Of a DNA stretch of 64,000 nt, positions 23,336 through 35,010 are shown one piece after another. The notes beneath the pieces are model-generated. The model saw only the letters and a list, made by a program, of their open reading frames with translations. It did not search any database and was not told the DNA's origin. This DNA comes from Panax quinquefolius (lineage: Eukaryota > Streptophyta > Magnoliopsida > Apiales > Araliaceae): NCBI GenBank assembly GCA_020205615.1, contig CM035171.1, positions 120,160,893-120,224,892 on the forward strand, written 5' to 3'. Position numbers and translations under genes: made by a program. How positions within the stretch are numbered: the first letter of the stretch is position 1; the number at the start of each line of letters is the position of its first letter.

Positions 23336-25514
23336 GACTGATTTGTGATGGTATTTGTTTAGTAAGATAATGTTACAAAAAAAAGTAGTTTATATGACGA
23401 CACTTTTAAGTATCACGTACGGTGATAAGTAGGGGACCCGTCTCATGTTGCTTCATAACGCCGACTCTTATGCTAATGTTGTTGTCTTCCATTATTGAAG
23501 AGAACACCGACCTATTTGTTGTAAATAAGACTTGAAATCTCGATCTCTATATTAATAAAAATTAATTATATTAATAGATTAATGTTACGTTTGAATTGTA
23601 ATAATAAAAGTGATAATGAAATAATTTATTCTCGTGAAATAAAATTAAAATAGATTGAAATATTATTATTCTTCCAAAATTTATGAATTTTATTCTCATT
23701 TCAACTATAATGGAATGAATCATTTCACTCTCTATTAATTTTATTTAATCCAAACGTGTGATTATAAATAAATAAAATAAAATAAAACTCTGGGTTTTGT
23801 AGTTTTTTATTTTATTTTAGACCATCACTTTGAATTTTACAATTAACATCGATTACAAAATGAATTTACATAACATATGAAAAGCCTAAAGATCATATAA
23901 ATATGGGGTATATTTCTCAAATAATATTTATAGTACTTCATAATTTTTATGGGGGGATGCATTAAGGGAATAATATAGGCAACTGTCACTGTTAGATTTT
24001 TTGTTTATAGATATAGGGGTTAGGACAAATATGTAAGTGAGTAAATTTAAAGGGATAAATTAATAATGGAAGAGTTAAACTTGAAGGACACAAAAAAATT
24101 CATTCATATTATAAATATAAGTACAGACAAACGTAGATTCATTCTACTTTTATCTTATAAATTATATCTAAATATTTTTTTTTATTTAAATTATAAATAT
24201 TTATTATAATTTATAAATATTATTATAATTAGTTAATAATGTCGCTACAAATCCTATAAATATATATAGATATTTGTCTTTCCCATGTGGCTTTTCGTGA
24301 TTCTCGGGGGCAACTTTATAAAGCCTATTACATATAGTATTGTCGTCGCCTGTTCAATATTGTGGCAAAGATATACTTGTTAAATGAACCACTAAAATGT
24401 TTCAAGTTGTTATGTTTGTAATGATTATATTTGAGATAAGATTATTAATTTTAAGTATTTATTTATTTTTAAATTTAAATTTGGAATTAATAGGATTATA
24501 AAATAATTTAATATGAGAAATACTAAATATTATGTTTGTGATTATAATTTTATTATTTAATAGTATTGAGATTATAATCATCTATGAACAAACGTGATAT
24601 AATATACAAATCTATTTTATATTATATTATGGTCTAAAATTAAAAATATGTTTTAAACTGTTAAAAGCGACATGAAGTTCATTATTTATATCGTACTCCT
24701 CTATTTTAAAATTAGATAATATTTTTAGTTTTATACTATAAAATCACATAAAAAAATTTAACGCATTATTTGCATGATTTTTTGATTGGGTACTATCACG
24801 TCATTATTACTATATTTTATTACATGTTAATTATATGTATAAAAAAAGTATTTTTTTAAGAAAATTATTATATTAAAAATGTATCTCTAATTTTTGAACA
24901 AATATACTACTATGTAGATTAAACTGAATCTAAACTCAAGGCGTTCTTGCAGTATTTATTCAAATTTTTAATAATAAATATGTATGTACAATTAATAAAT
25001 TAAAATATAATAAGAACTTAAGAAGATATTATATTATTGTGCGACGATCAAATTTTACACAGAAAAACAAATGAATATACATTATAGGAGGTAGTGGTGA
25101 GAGTTTACATGTTTGTGCATTACACTCTAAGTATATGACTATTGCTTTTAAGCTTGTGACAAAGTAAGTGACCTCAACTTGTGGACAAATCATTTTTTCT
25201 ACTCTTTCCTTTTTCTATTTTTTTTTCCAGTTTTTTTTGATCAAAGTGTAGCCAACTGAGATTTTAATCAATTTTTGTATCCATAGAAAATGTAAAAATA
25301 ACACTCAAAGATAACCACCACCTCACTTAAAATCATACAAATATTTTTCATTTGAGAATAAAAAAACAACTGAATTCAGGAAAAAAATCATAGCCATCGC
25401 CTCAAATACTTATTTCATCATTTCACTGCAAGCATTTAAAAGCAAATAATTAGGCAAAAGCATGTAATGACGTCATGAAAGAAAAATGTGATAATAAAAC
25501 TCTTACCAAAGTAA
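21978..25514. other. SPL7 5' UTR/promoter and AT-rich intergenic DNA
   Basis: 21978 to about 22160 is GC-richer and is likely the SPL7 5' UTR and core promoter. The rest is strongly AT-rich and without protein-like frames. A Stowaway-like left end (ACTCTCCATCCGTCTCACA, about 22390) is present without a convincing partner, and a long TA run sits at about 23279-23330. I see nothing else that I can name. Confidence 0.6.
23279..23330. repeat. (TA)n microsatellite
   Basis: About 50 bases of uninterrupted TA dinucleotides in intergenic DNA. Confidence 0.97.
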
Positions 25515-25649
25515 CTAATATCCATTATCAATAAGATAATCACCAAGCTTTTCAACAACAATGTTGCACTGCGCTGGAGTCATTGGCTCATCGTAGATAC
25601 CAAAAATCAAGGCCTTGGTGATATTCTTAACAGTGATACCTCCAGGACC
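25515..25649 (-). pseudogene. Profilin last exon, isolated
   Basis: Profilin binds actin monomers and polyproline. This 44-codon block starts after a good acceptor (TTTTGTTCCAG), exactly where the last intron of plant profilin genes falls, and reads [20 protein letters not shown], then EPMTPAQCN and [10 protein letters not shown] with a stop. It is open and well conserved, but the usual QGL/QGF end is NGY and an N replaces K in the KK-type stretch. I could not find the first two exons (W-Q-Y-V-D start, GEPGAVIRGKK) within the next several kilobases upstream on this strand. Most likely a fragment; a remote 5' part separated by repeats is possible but would need an unusually long intron. Confidence 0.85.
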
Positions 25650-27152
25650 CTGGAACAAAAGTTAAAAAAGGGTTAAAGACAACCATTAAGAGGGTCACAT
25701 CCTGAATGACATGACATATAACAACTACTCACGGACCACTCCTTTTATGCCTTTTCAAGAAATACTCAGGAAACACAACAATTCCCTTCAATTCCATTTC
25801 ACCCATTTTTCTACATAATAGAAAAGTAAGTCTTCCTTTTTGTTTATTTTTCTCGCCATCACCAAGTACTCCTCCAAAATTAAATATACAATTTAATTTT
25901 CAAAATCAAACAACTTATTAAACTTCAAATTATATTTGATTTTAATTTATATAATTATTTAATATATGATAAAAATTATTAATAACAATATTTAATTGTA
26001 ACATTTTATGAGTCGTATTAACTTCAAAAGTCAAATTATATCTCTAATTTTAAAACAGAATGAATATTTTTTTGGCATATTTTTTTTATATAAAAAAAGA
26101 TTATCAAATGCATGCAAATTCATATACAGTCATAGTAAACTGAATAACAAAACAGAGAGCACTTAGCTGACATAATTTTCTTACTTAAGTCTAGTTAAAC
26201 TTCCCAGAAGTCTTACGATAAGTTCAAAATGTTAATAAAACAAAAATATTTTTACTTGTGTAAATATCAATTCCTTAAAAATACTACGCAACCACTGATG
26301 ACATCACCACATTAAACATAAGCATCCTAATATAAACATATTCATAATTAGTATTACCTGCAGGTAGGCCTCATTAAGCCAATCAGCCAACTAAGCACGT
26401 TGAGCATGAGATGTGGAGACCACTGATGCTACACAGAAAGAGTAAGGTATTAACATGATAGTCAGTTGTTATCTTTCTCGGTGACAAAAAGGAAATGTGC
26501 ATTCACACATGATCACAATATTACATTAATCTTCTCAAAAGATGAAGAAAATGAACATATTTACGAATTGAAGTGAAATACAAAAAATGATATTGAAAAA
26601 CAGCAGCCAAAAAGAAATAACACATACAAATTTTATGAAACTGAAATAAGGTACGAAAAGTAACTCATGACATGTTACTCATCACACATTTGTGTACGTT
26701 TTTCTATTTGTGTTGCGAAAGAGGCATATGCAGAAGCATATTTTTTTTTCTCAAATAATGAACATCACCTAACACAACTTCAAAATTCCTTGATGATGAT
26801 TTTCCATCAAAATGCATTTTAAAGTTTAAACTGTAGTAATAAAGTCTCCCTCCAGCTTATTCTTGTAGTTCGATATAGGAAAAATATGAATGTATAGGAA
26901 TTTTTGTAGTCATAAACTACATTCAATCTTAATCGAACCATAAATCAAAACTTTGTTTTATGATCTTATTTAAATATATGTTGCAACCAAATCAAAAAAA
27001 AAGTCACTACTAAAACATTCCAAGTATGCCAAATTTATGAATGTATTTTGTTAAAAATTAAAGCAACACAACATATAGAAAAAAACATGAAGCGTCGTAA
27101 ATAGAATAATATCATGTCCATAAGATAAAATCTAGTGAATTGTTTTCTCTTA
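25650..27152. other. Profilin-flanking intronic/intergenic DNA
   Basis: About 75 bases at 25738-25812 (CTTTTATGCC to TTTTTCTACAT) recur at about 29669-29744. A short exon-like block on the minus strand at about 26357-26432 has an acceptor (TGTGTAG) and a donor (CAG|GTAATA), but one frame contains a stop and I do not recognise the peptide. The remainder is AT-rich with no coding signal. Confidence 0.5.
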
Positions 27153-27713
27153 CTTTTTGTGAGACCCCAGATTTTATCAATAAAGATTTAAATTTTGTCG
27201 AAATAATTTTAATATTATGGTGTGAATTTGAGATAATATTATAGTTGTGGGTAGTATTTATAAATTTTGCAAAAGTATGCAGTGGTTATATTATATATTC
27301 GATTGGTGGGGAATATTAGAACAGCAGGGGAATATTAAATCTGTACAACTACTCAATCATTGGTGGACCCTACAATGAAATTATTGTCGAATTGAGAAAA
27401 CGACAAAAATATTTTATTGAAATAACGGCGGAAGTTTTACTGGGTGATCTTTTGTTGAACTACTTTCGGTAGTAAAAATGCAAGAATCGTGTGGTTGCAT
27501 GGTAGCAGACACCAGTATTGATTATTGATGCTTATGTGAGAAGTCACTCGGTTTGATTCCATTATTGTCGATTAATAATATGAATTATTATAATGCGATA
27601 ATGACGTTTTGTTTTATTCTGTTATTATTAACGTAATAAAATGAAACATCTTTTATATAAAATGTATCACTTTATTAAAGTTATTCATAAATAGAATATA
27701 TTATATTTTATTA

Positions 27714-27765
27714 TGCGTAGTGTTGCGTAGTGTTTTGCGTAGTGTTGCGTAGTATTTGCGTAGTA
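27714..27765 (+). repeat. Short tandem repeat (TTGCGTAGTG-type) in the LTR U3
   Basis: Five copies of GCGTAGTG/GCGTAGTA, spaced by two to four T-rich bases, lie about 130 bases upstream of the LTR TATA box. Short upstream repeats of this kind are often enhancer elements in plant LTRs. Confidence 0.8.
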
Positions 27766-28079
27766 AAATATTTTTATATAAATAGAATATATGATATTTT
27801 ATTTAAAAGATTTTGCTTTAAATATGGATGAGTCGATTAAAGTAAATCAATCTGGACCGCTCATGGATTAATTACTATGCATTCTATTTTCCTATAAATA
27901 GAAGCTCATTCCTTCATTATTTTCTTACGAATTCACCGAAACTCTGAGAGAAAATTATAGAGAGAAAAACTATAGAGAAAATCTATAGAGAGAGAAGAAG
28001 AAGAGTATTCTAGTACTTCACTACTTTGATATCCAAAGTCTTTTTACGGTAAGGGATATTATTTGTTGTGCCGTAAGGG

Positions 28080-28560
28080 GAGTTATTCTTTCTTATTCAT
28101 GAAGAGAACTTCATTATTCCATTCTTGATTATTTTGTTGGAATAACTCAGTGTCACGCCAGATACCCTATACTTGGTGAAATCCTCCGTTATTCTATTCT
28201 TTATTATTCTGTTGGAATAACTCAGATACGCTGTGGCATACCCTATACATAATCTGTATCGTGGTTTACCCTATACTTGGTGACATTCTTCTATTATTCT
28301 GTTGGAACATCCATGTCGTGTGTTTTACACCCACCTAGTTCCGCCTCTTTATTATTATTACATTGGAACATCCTGTCTGCATGTGTTTTACACCGACTGG
28401 TTCTGCTCTTTATCATTACGTTGGAATATCCTATCATGTGTTTTACACCGGATCCGGTTCCATCTTTATTATTACTGTTGGAACATCCTGCAGCCGGTGT
28501 GAATTTCACGACTGGTTTCGTTATTATTATTCATTGGAATAACTTTTGTATGTCAAGTGA
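28080..28560 (+). repeat. Tandem repeats (about 60 bp) in the LTR downstream of the TATA box
   Basis: Units containing TTATTCTGTTGGAACATCC and GTGTTTTACACC recur roughly every 60 bases, five to six times with drift. Overlapping open frames in this stretch are by-products of the repeat. A second pair of repeats (TATGATTATGACC...TCGGTATA) lies at about 28881 and 28983. Confidence 0.75.
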
Positions 28561-29605
28561 CTGCATGTACGTGGTGATTTCCTTTGTTATTCCATTCTTT
28601 ATTATACCAAATGGTTAAAACTTTGACTTCTATACTCCATGAAATTAGTAGAATATTCTTGATATTTGCGTTTCATCCAAAGATCTTTTCATGGAAATAT
28701 TCTTCCGATCATTCTTGAATTTTACTCTACAAAACAGTATCTTGTTGACAATTTGGACGTTACTAATTCCTGGATAAAATAATTCTTGAACTTGTTTTAT
28801 TGAATTATTATGTCATTGTCATCATCCTCATCCTCATGTTATAATATGTTATCTTTGGCTTACGTGCATAGATGAACTTAGTATGATTATGACCCGAGGA
28901 TCATTCGGTATAATCATGCGCTTGTTATAAATGATGTGATAAAAGTCCTCGATGGCACATAATGCGTTGATGGATATTTTGGTATGATTATGACCGGGGT
29001 GATTCGGTATAGTCATGACCATTGATAATTTGATGAAAATCCTTGACCATGGTACGGGGATGATTAGATATTGTGGTTTATTCATTAAACCGAGTCTTAG
29101 TGATAAAAATTTATGAAAACCTTTTAAAACCTAAAAGATAGTAGACTTTATTTTCTACTGACTCTTTTAATGGATTGCATATTCACTATGATTAAACCGG
29201 TTGTCTATTGTATTTTATCGGTTTAACAACATTGAAGGCTAATGGTAATTTATTACGCATTATCTTAGTCATAATATTTCTTCTTTGGGCTAGTTGAGCT
29301 CACCTTTTCTTTCACCGTTTCTCTTGAAATGAGAACATAAATGGAGACGAGTCGGGGAACGGAGTAATGGTCCGGAGGATAGCATTAGTAGTCCTCACTA
29401 TTACGTGAAATAGTGTGATAATAGTTGTAATGAGGACTCCTTTTGAGTTTGTATAATATCTAGTAGACAATATTTGTATTCAAACTCACGCTTTATGTCG
29501 TATTGTACACTGGCAGCTTATATTAGTAAGTTGTATTTGAATTTATGTACCATGTAAGTGGCGACCCAAGATGGGTGACGTATACCTAATTTTGGGGGCG
29601 TCACA

Positions 29606-32040
29606 CTTTTCATTCTTTCAGAGCCACCATTATATTTTTTATGATTTTTCAAATTAGTCCTGCCTTCCTTTTATGCTTTTTCAAGAACTACTCAGGAACA
29701 ATAACAACTCCCTTCAATTCCATTTCACCCATTTTTCTACATGAGTTTTTAATAAATTATACCAAGAACTAACTTGAGAATCACAAAGACTGGATATAAA
29801 ATTGAAGTTGTGATTATTAATATGTGAAGAGCGACTGCACCCTGCAATAACAATATGAAGATTAACCTCTCTTGAAGGTAAAAGTAGAAACCTATTAATT
29901 AATTATTATGAACTATATATGCCAAGTTTCTATATGATAATCCATTTACAACCAGAGTACTAAAATTAAACATCTATTGTACCCCATACATGAGGACTGC
30001 AGTTTAGATACTGTTGCCTCTCTTTTTCTTGTCTATTCTTACTAATTTTATTCAGCAGTTCAAATCCCATTGACACACTTATGCCATTTAAATTTCAAAC
30101 AGTATTATCTCATCAAGAACGCAGAACCAAACCGAAGCAAAAAATCAAATCGACACATATACCGTTCTCATAAATCAGATAGAGTTTTGTCAAGCGGAAA
30201 TGATGCCCTCAAATGCTGAGCCTATGCAACACAGCAAAGGGTTATTTAGCTAATGTTCAAGTGCCATCTACCTGTCACCCACCAAACAGTTAAAAATAGC
30301 TATAATCTAACCTTTAAAGTACAAACATGGACTAACTTCATTAACCATACAATAAGAAGACATATTATACTCACTAACCATCTGTTTGTGGGAAGGGAAA
30401 GTTGGAGTCTTCCTTCCAAAAAGTTTCAATTTCCCATTCTCTTCCTCCCAAAATAAAACTAACAAACAAAGACTAAGTGGCACGAAACCATGACATTCAC
30501 ACTTGAGCAAATTTTAAGGGAGATCAGCAAATATAGAGATTATTCGCAAGATCCATTAAACAAACACACATACGCATACGCATACATACACACACAAAAA
30601 TCATAAGAAGCACATAAATAGATAAATAATAAAAAGCTACTGCAATTAGATATAAAACACATGCAACTAATTGACTTCAAGATGTAGGCATATGAAATTA
30701 AAAATGATATATTTCTTCTTAAGATGAAGATATAAATATATTCATTCCAAAATGGTCGTGCATTCCCATAACTTTGATGTTGCAAGTGTTTTGGTCCATG
30801 AAACCTAATTGTAAACGAAACAACAATTATAAATTGGTGTTACGATATTCAAGTGACATATATACAAATCAATTAAGAATTTTAACATATTCTGACTCAC
30901 CAACCAATAAAAAATTCATTGGCTCTCTGAGTTTTAATCACATCTTCTATTGTATTTGTGTAAGGAACAAACCAATAGCAATAGGCTAAAACATTTAGTC
31001 CTATGAAAACCATGCTGGGAAGCTTGCATCATGTGTTATAACTCGGCTTACATAATGTAGTAAGATTTGAGTATAATCAATGGAAAATTCATTAGCTGAT
31101 AAGTAGACATGAATGTTCAACTTATACTTTAAAGATGTGACATTTATCAGTCCTAGCATAACTTATAATACCTTGGAATTCTTCTGGTAGAGTTTTGCAG
31201 TTGATGTATGTGCCAACAACTTATTATGTGCAACAGTGTATGGTTCATATGATGAGTTACCTTTAGTACAATTTACTCTGAATGTTGAAGAAGCGTGCAC
31301 TGGAGGCATCATTCTAATATCGTAGCCCGGCCATTGCCAACAAATTGTAAAAGGATAATTTCTTCAAATTCTCTGAAGCATACATCAACATACGCAGTGG
31401 AGTCTCTCCTACAATTAAAAAAAGGATAATTTCTTCAAATTCATCTTGTATACAGTGCTATAAATACAACATATACTGTGAACATAATCTGTACAAGTAA
31501 TAGAATATATGGAGAGTAAAAATTGTTCATTGCATTTTAAGATTCAACATTACATCAGTAATCAAGGAAAAAAAAAACTTAAATCAAGCACGTCAACAAA
31601 ATAAATAACAATTCTCAATTATACCAAATTTTAAACCAGTCAATTGTTTTAATAATATTTCTCAATTTAATCAATAGACACGTGGCAATTTTATAACCTA
31701 AGAAAGAAGTTAACATGATGCGCAGAAGTTCAAATACATAATTTTGTCTCAAATTGCATCTTTATTTGACCGAAAATAGCCAAGCTAAGCAAGTTAAATG
31801 TCTGAAGGCCACCACCCAGTCTCGAAAACATGCCCATTCTCACAAACATAAGCTCGAACAACCAGATCTCTATCATCATGAAACTCGAAAACAATAAAAA
31901 ATAATAATAATAAAAGTCGGAGTGCTTAAATTGCATCGAAACAATGTAATCATCAGAGTAAGAAACAAGATAGTAACAAAATATCTAAAACCACGATGAT
32001 AAGACCTACCATATTTATTATCTTACGATTGCCTGATCAA
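29606..32040. other. Intergenic DNA between two LTR blocks
   Basis: It begins with the right CTTTT target duplicate of the solo LTR and the second copy of the profilin-side segment (29669-29744). Short CA/CATACG microsatellites are at 30560-30600. No frame is protein-like; minus-strand exon-like pieces near 29770-29850 and 31260-31400 have splice-like ends but no recognisable peptide. Confidence 0.5.
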
Positions 32041-33179
32041 TGATTAACGACCCCAAAATAGGTCCATTCCATCCAACCCATTCTCGAGTCGCCAAATATA
32101 TGGTACGTAAAACAACTACAACTTTATTACAACAATTGTCGCAATGCAAAATACAACAACACATATCTTTGTGAGTTTGGATACAAATATATACCAAGCG
32201 TAACACGTCATAATGACACCTTACATAAAGGTATATCAAAAAAACTTTTAGAAATTAGAATCTTTGGGAAGTGCTCAAGAATCCTTCGTATACATGGGAG
32301 GCCATGTTTTTAGGTTATGGTAGATATCATATGGCCACGTAATTATCCTTGGTTGACCTAATAGACCCCAAAGAAAAACAAGAAGATTACTATCATATTC
32401 TTCCCAATGGCGAGTCTTCTCTTGACATATCATTATCTCCACTGTCTCTAATTTGGTATTATACTCCAAACAAACACCAAGATTATATAGGTAGTGCTTG
32501 TAAATATACTCGGCAAGTGGATGAAACACAACCATGTCTTATGATAACACGAGTTTGTATGTCATTAGACATCTTGTATGATAGTGACAAAACACCCTTC
32601 CAAAGTTGGGTTCGCTTTCACCCTATTTAATTCACCAAAAATAACTATTAAATGATGTATAAAATCTGACACACTAAAGCCCTCAATAAAATTATTTTCA
32701 TACTCTTTAGGAGAACCTCAACAACTATAGACCACCGTTCTATTCCTTGTTATCCCCTTCCAACCCAAATACACTTTTATTACACGAAAGGAATTGTGAA
32801 ACAAAAGGGTGAAACCTGACTAGCTTCGATAAAGAATATTATGACTAAAGATAAATAAATTATCAATAGTCTTCATCAAGAATGAATCGAGATTTAGAAC
32901 ATATGGTAGATGATAAAACTTTTCAACCATAGTTGCGGTAGACGAAGAGCATCCATTAGAAGAGTCGAATAGATAATACGATTATTATCTTCTCCATGTT
33001 AAAAGTCCACCAACAATGTTTTATCCTCAGAATATAAATCAACAGTTCCTTTCCACAATCATATGAATAACTCATAATCATAATTGTGATTCTAAATTCT
33101 CTTCTCATCCGGGGCGAAGATAATTTTCATCATCACATGCTTTTACCCGAAACATCAAATATCATGGTTATACCAAATC

Positions 33180-33610
33180 ACAGTTCTTCGCTCATAATCA
33201 TACTAATAAATTCATCTTTGCACCACGGGCCAAAGATATTCATCAACAGTTCATCTTTACACTACAAAATTTAAAGATATTCAACAACGTCTGGTCATCT
33301 TTGCATTCTGAAGCCAAAGATATTCATCAATAATTCATCTTTGCACTACTGGCTAAAAGATATTCAACAACAGTCATCTTTGCATTACGAGCAAAAGATA
33401 TTCATCAATAATTCATCTTTTTTTACTGAAAGCAAGATATTCAACAATTCAGTCATCTTGCATTCGAGCCAAAGATATTCATCAATAATTCATCTTTGCA
33501 CTACAAAGCAAAGATATTCAACAACAGTCATCTTTGCATTCGAGCCAAAGATATTCATCAATAATTCATCTTTGCCTACAAAATTTAAAGATATTCATAT
33601 ATCAAAGAAA
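33180..33610 (-). repeat. Tandem repeat, about 78-bp unit of two half-units
   Basis: The words GATATTCATCAATAATTCATC and GATATTCAACAACAGTCATC alternate, each followed by TTTGCA and a variable joint, giving about five copies of the double unit. It lies in the part of the LTR-like block transcribed after its TATA box, the same relative place as the tandem repeats in the plus-strand LTR. Confidence 0.85.
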
Positions 33611-34799
33611 TACATAATCATTTCGGAAGTTATATAACAATAATTATAACCATGTTGATCAATTCACCTTTGCTTAAGCTAAAAATATTCAATTGTAAAT
33701 TCAATGGTCATGATCATACCAAATAACAATTCAACTTTTGCACCATCGCCGAAGAGAACCTATGGTCACGATCATACCAATAATCTACCCATCTTTACAC
33801 TCAAGTCAAAGAAAAATATCATCATTAGGGTTATAAGAATGTTATATAAAAATAATATAATCAAAACATGGTTTTAATTTCAAGAGTAAGATTCATAAAT
33901 CAACGATAATTTGGTCGGAGAAGAAACCAATTTGTTGTGAATAGTACCCGTGATTCGTTACATAGTCCCGTATCGTGCATAAAGTAATCTCGACACGAAA
34001 AAGATAAAGTTTCATAATAAAATTCATATCCATATTTATAACACCTTAATCCAAATGTTATAAATCACTTAGAAATCTCATAATCTAATATTATTAATAT
34101 TATAATAATATTTTAATCATTTCTCAAACTTATAAATAATTTAATCCAATTATTTACACTTTAATAATTAATGCATTTAATCATCTAAAAATGCCAAACT
34201 CATAAGATTTCATCATCATTAACCAAAACCCTCATAAAAATCAGCATATATCCCATATATGATTCTCAAGCCAATAAATCATATTTTCCAATTTTCTTAC
34301 TTCACATAACATATTTAATTCATTTACTCATAACTAGAACATTTTCATGAAAAATACCAAATCGATTCTAAAAATATTTCTTTTAAGAATTTAGTATAAA
34401 ATAGTCCCATATTGAACATATATTTTTCTCAAATTTTAAAAATTCATTTACTATTTTTCATATATTAAAACCACCGAATATTTAAACATTTATCATAAAT
34501 TATACTTTTATCCAAAAATTCAAAAATTCACAGAGTACATAATCGATATTATATAGATGTACTCTCAATAAAAATTTCATCAATTTTGGAGTTAACCGCA
34601 AGGAGTTATAAATAGTTACTTTTAAAATAGTCTTTTCTCATAAAATCCATAACTCCTAATCTATACATCCAAAAATACCTCAAAATAATCATAGTGGTGT
34701 AAAATTCAAGAATGATGAAAACATGGATACAATCAAAGCTAGTATCCGAATAGATATTTTAGACGAAAAGAAAAATTTTTATTTTTCTATTGAATAATC

Positions 34800-35010
34800 T
34801 TGATTCGTGAATAGTCTCAGATATCGTGAATAAAGGTCAGATATCGTGAATAGTAACTCAACACCAAAAAAAGATAGAAATTTCACAAAAAACATCTTCA
34901 CGCTTCATTAATAGTACTTCGTGAATAGTAACTCGTGAATAAGAACTCATAAATAAGAACTTCGTGAATAAGAACTCGTGAATAGTAACCCATGAATAGT
35001 AACCCCGAAA
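34800..35010 (-). repeat. TTACTATTCACG-type short repeats
   Basis: CGTGAATAGTAACT and variants (CGTGAATAAGAACT) occur about eight times on the plus strand, that is AGTTACTATTCACG on the element strand, with weaker copies near 33937-33975. Runs of TTACTRTTCACG are a familiar mark of long plant gypsy LTRs. Confidence 0.8.

Larger units (their letters stand above)
27158..29605 (+). mobile_element. Solo LTR of a long-LTR gypsy retrotransposon (2448 bp)
   Basis: It starts TGTGAGACCCCAGATTTTAT and ends GGGGGCGTCACA; the terminal 11 bases are near-perfect inverted repeats. Both sides carry the identical pentamer CTTTT (27153-27157 and 29606-29610), the target duplication expected of LTR elements. 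No gag-pol frame lies inside. A TATA box (CCTATAAATAGA, 27891-27902) marks the U3/R region and is followed by a purine-rich leader. The TGTRAGACCCC start and length of 2-4 kb resemble LTRs of the Tekay/Del chromovirus group as I recall them; that clade is an inference. Confidence 0.85.

Noticed and set aside
26357..26432. Exon-like block with splice-like borders upstream of the profilin exon
   Set aside because: It does not encode any profilin sequence; one frame has a stop and I recognise no family, so it is only mentioned in the region note.
28277..28618. 113-codon open frame in the solo LTR
   Set aside because: It runs across the tandem repeats of the LTR and shows internal repetition without any protein family feature.
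32349..32630. 93-codon plus-strand frame with no stop
   Set aside because: It is inside the minus-strand LTR-like block, antisense to the element, with no motif.
33180..33610. Regularly spaced repeats that could suggest a CRISPR array
   Set aside because: The units are head-to-tail tandem repeats with no unique spacers, in a plant LTR-like block with no cas genes.
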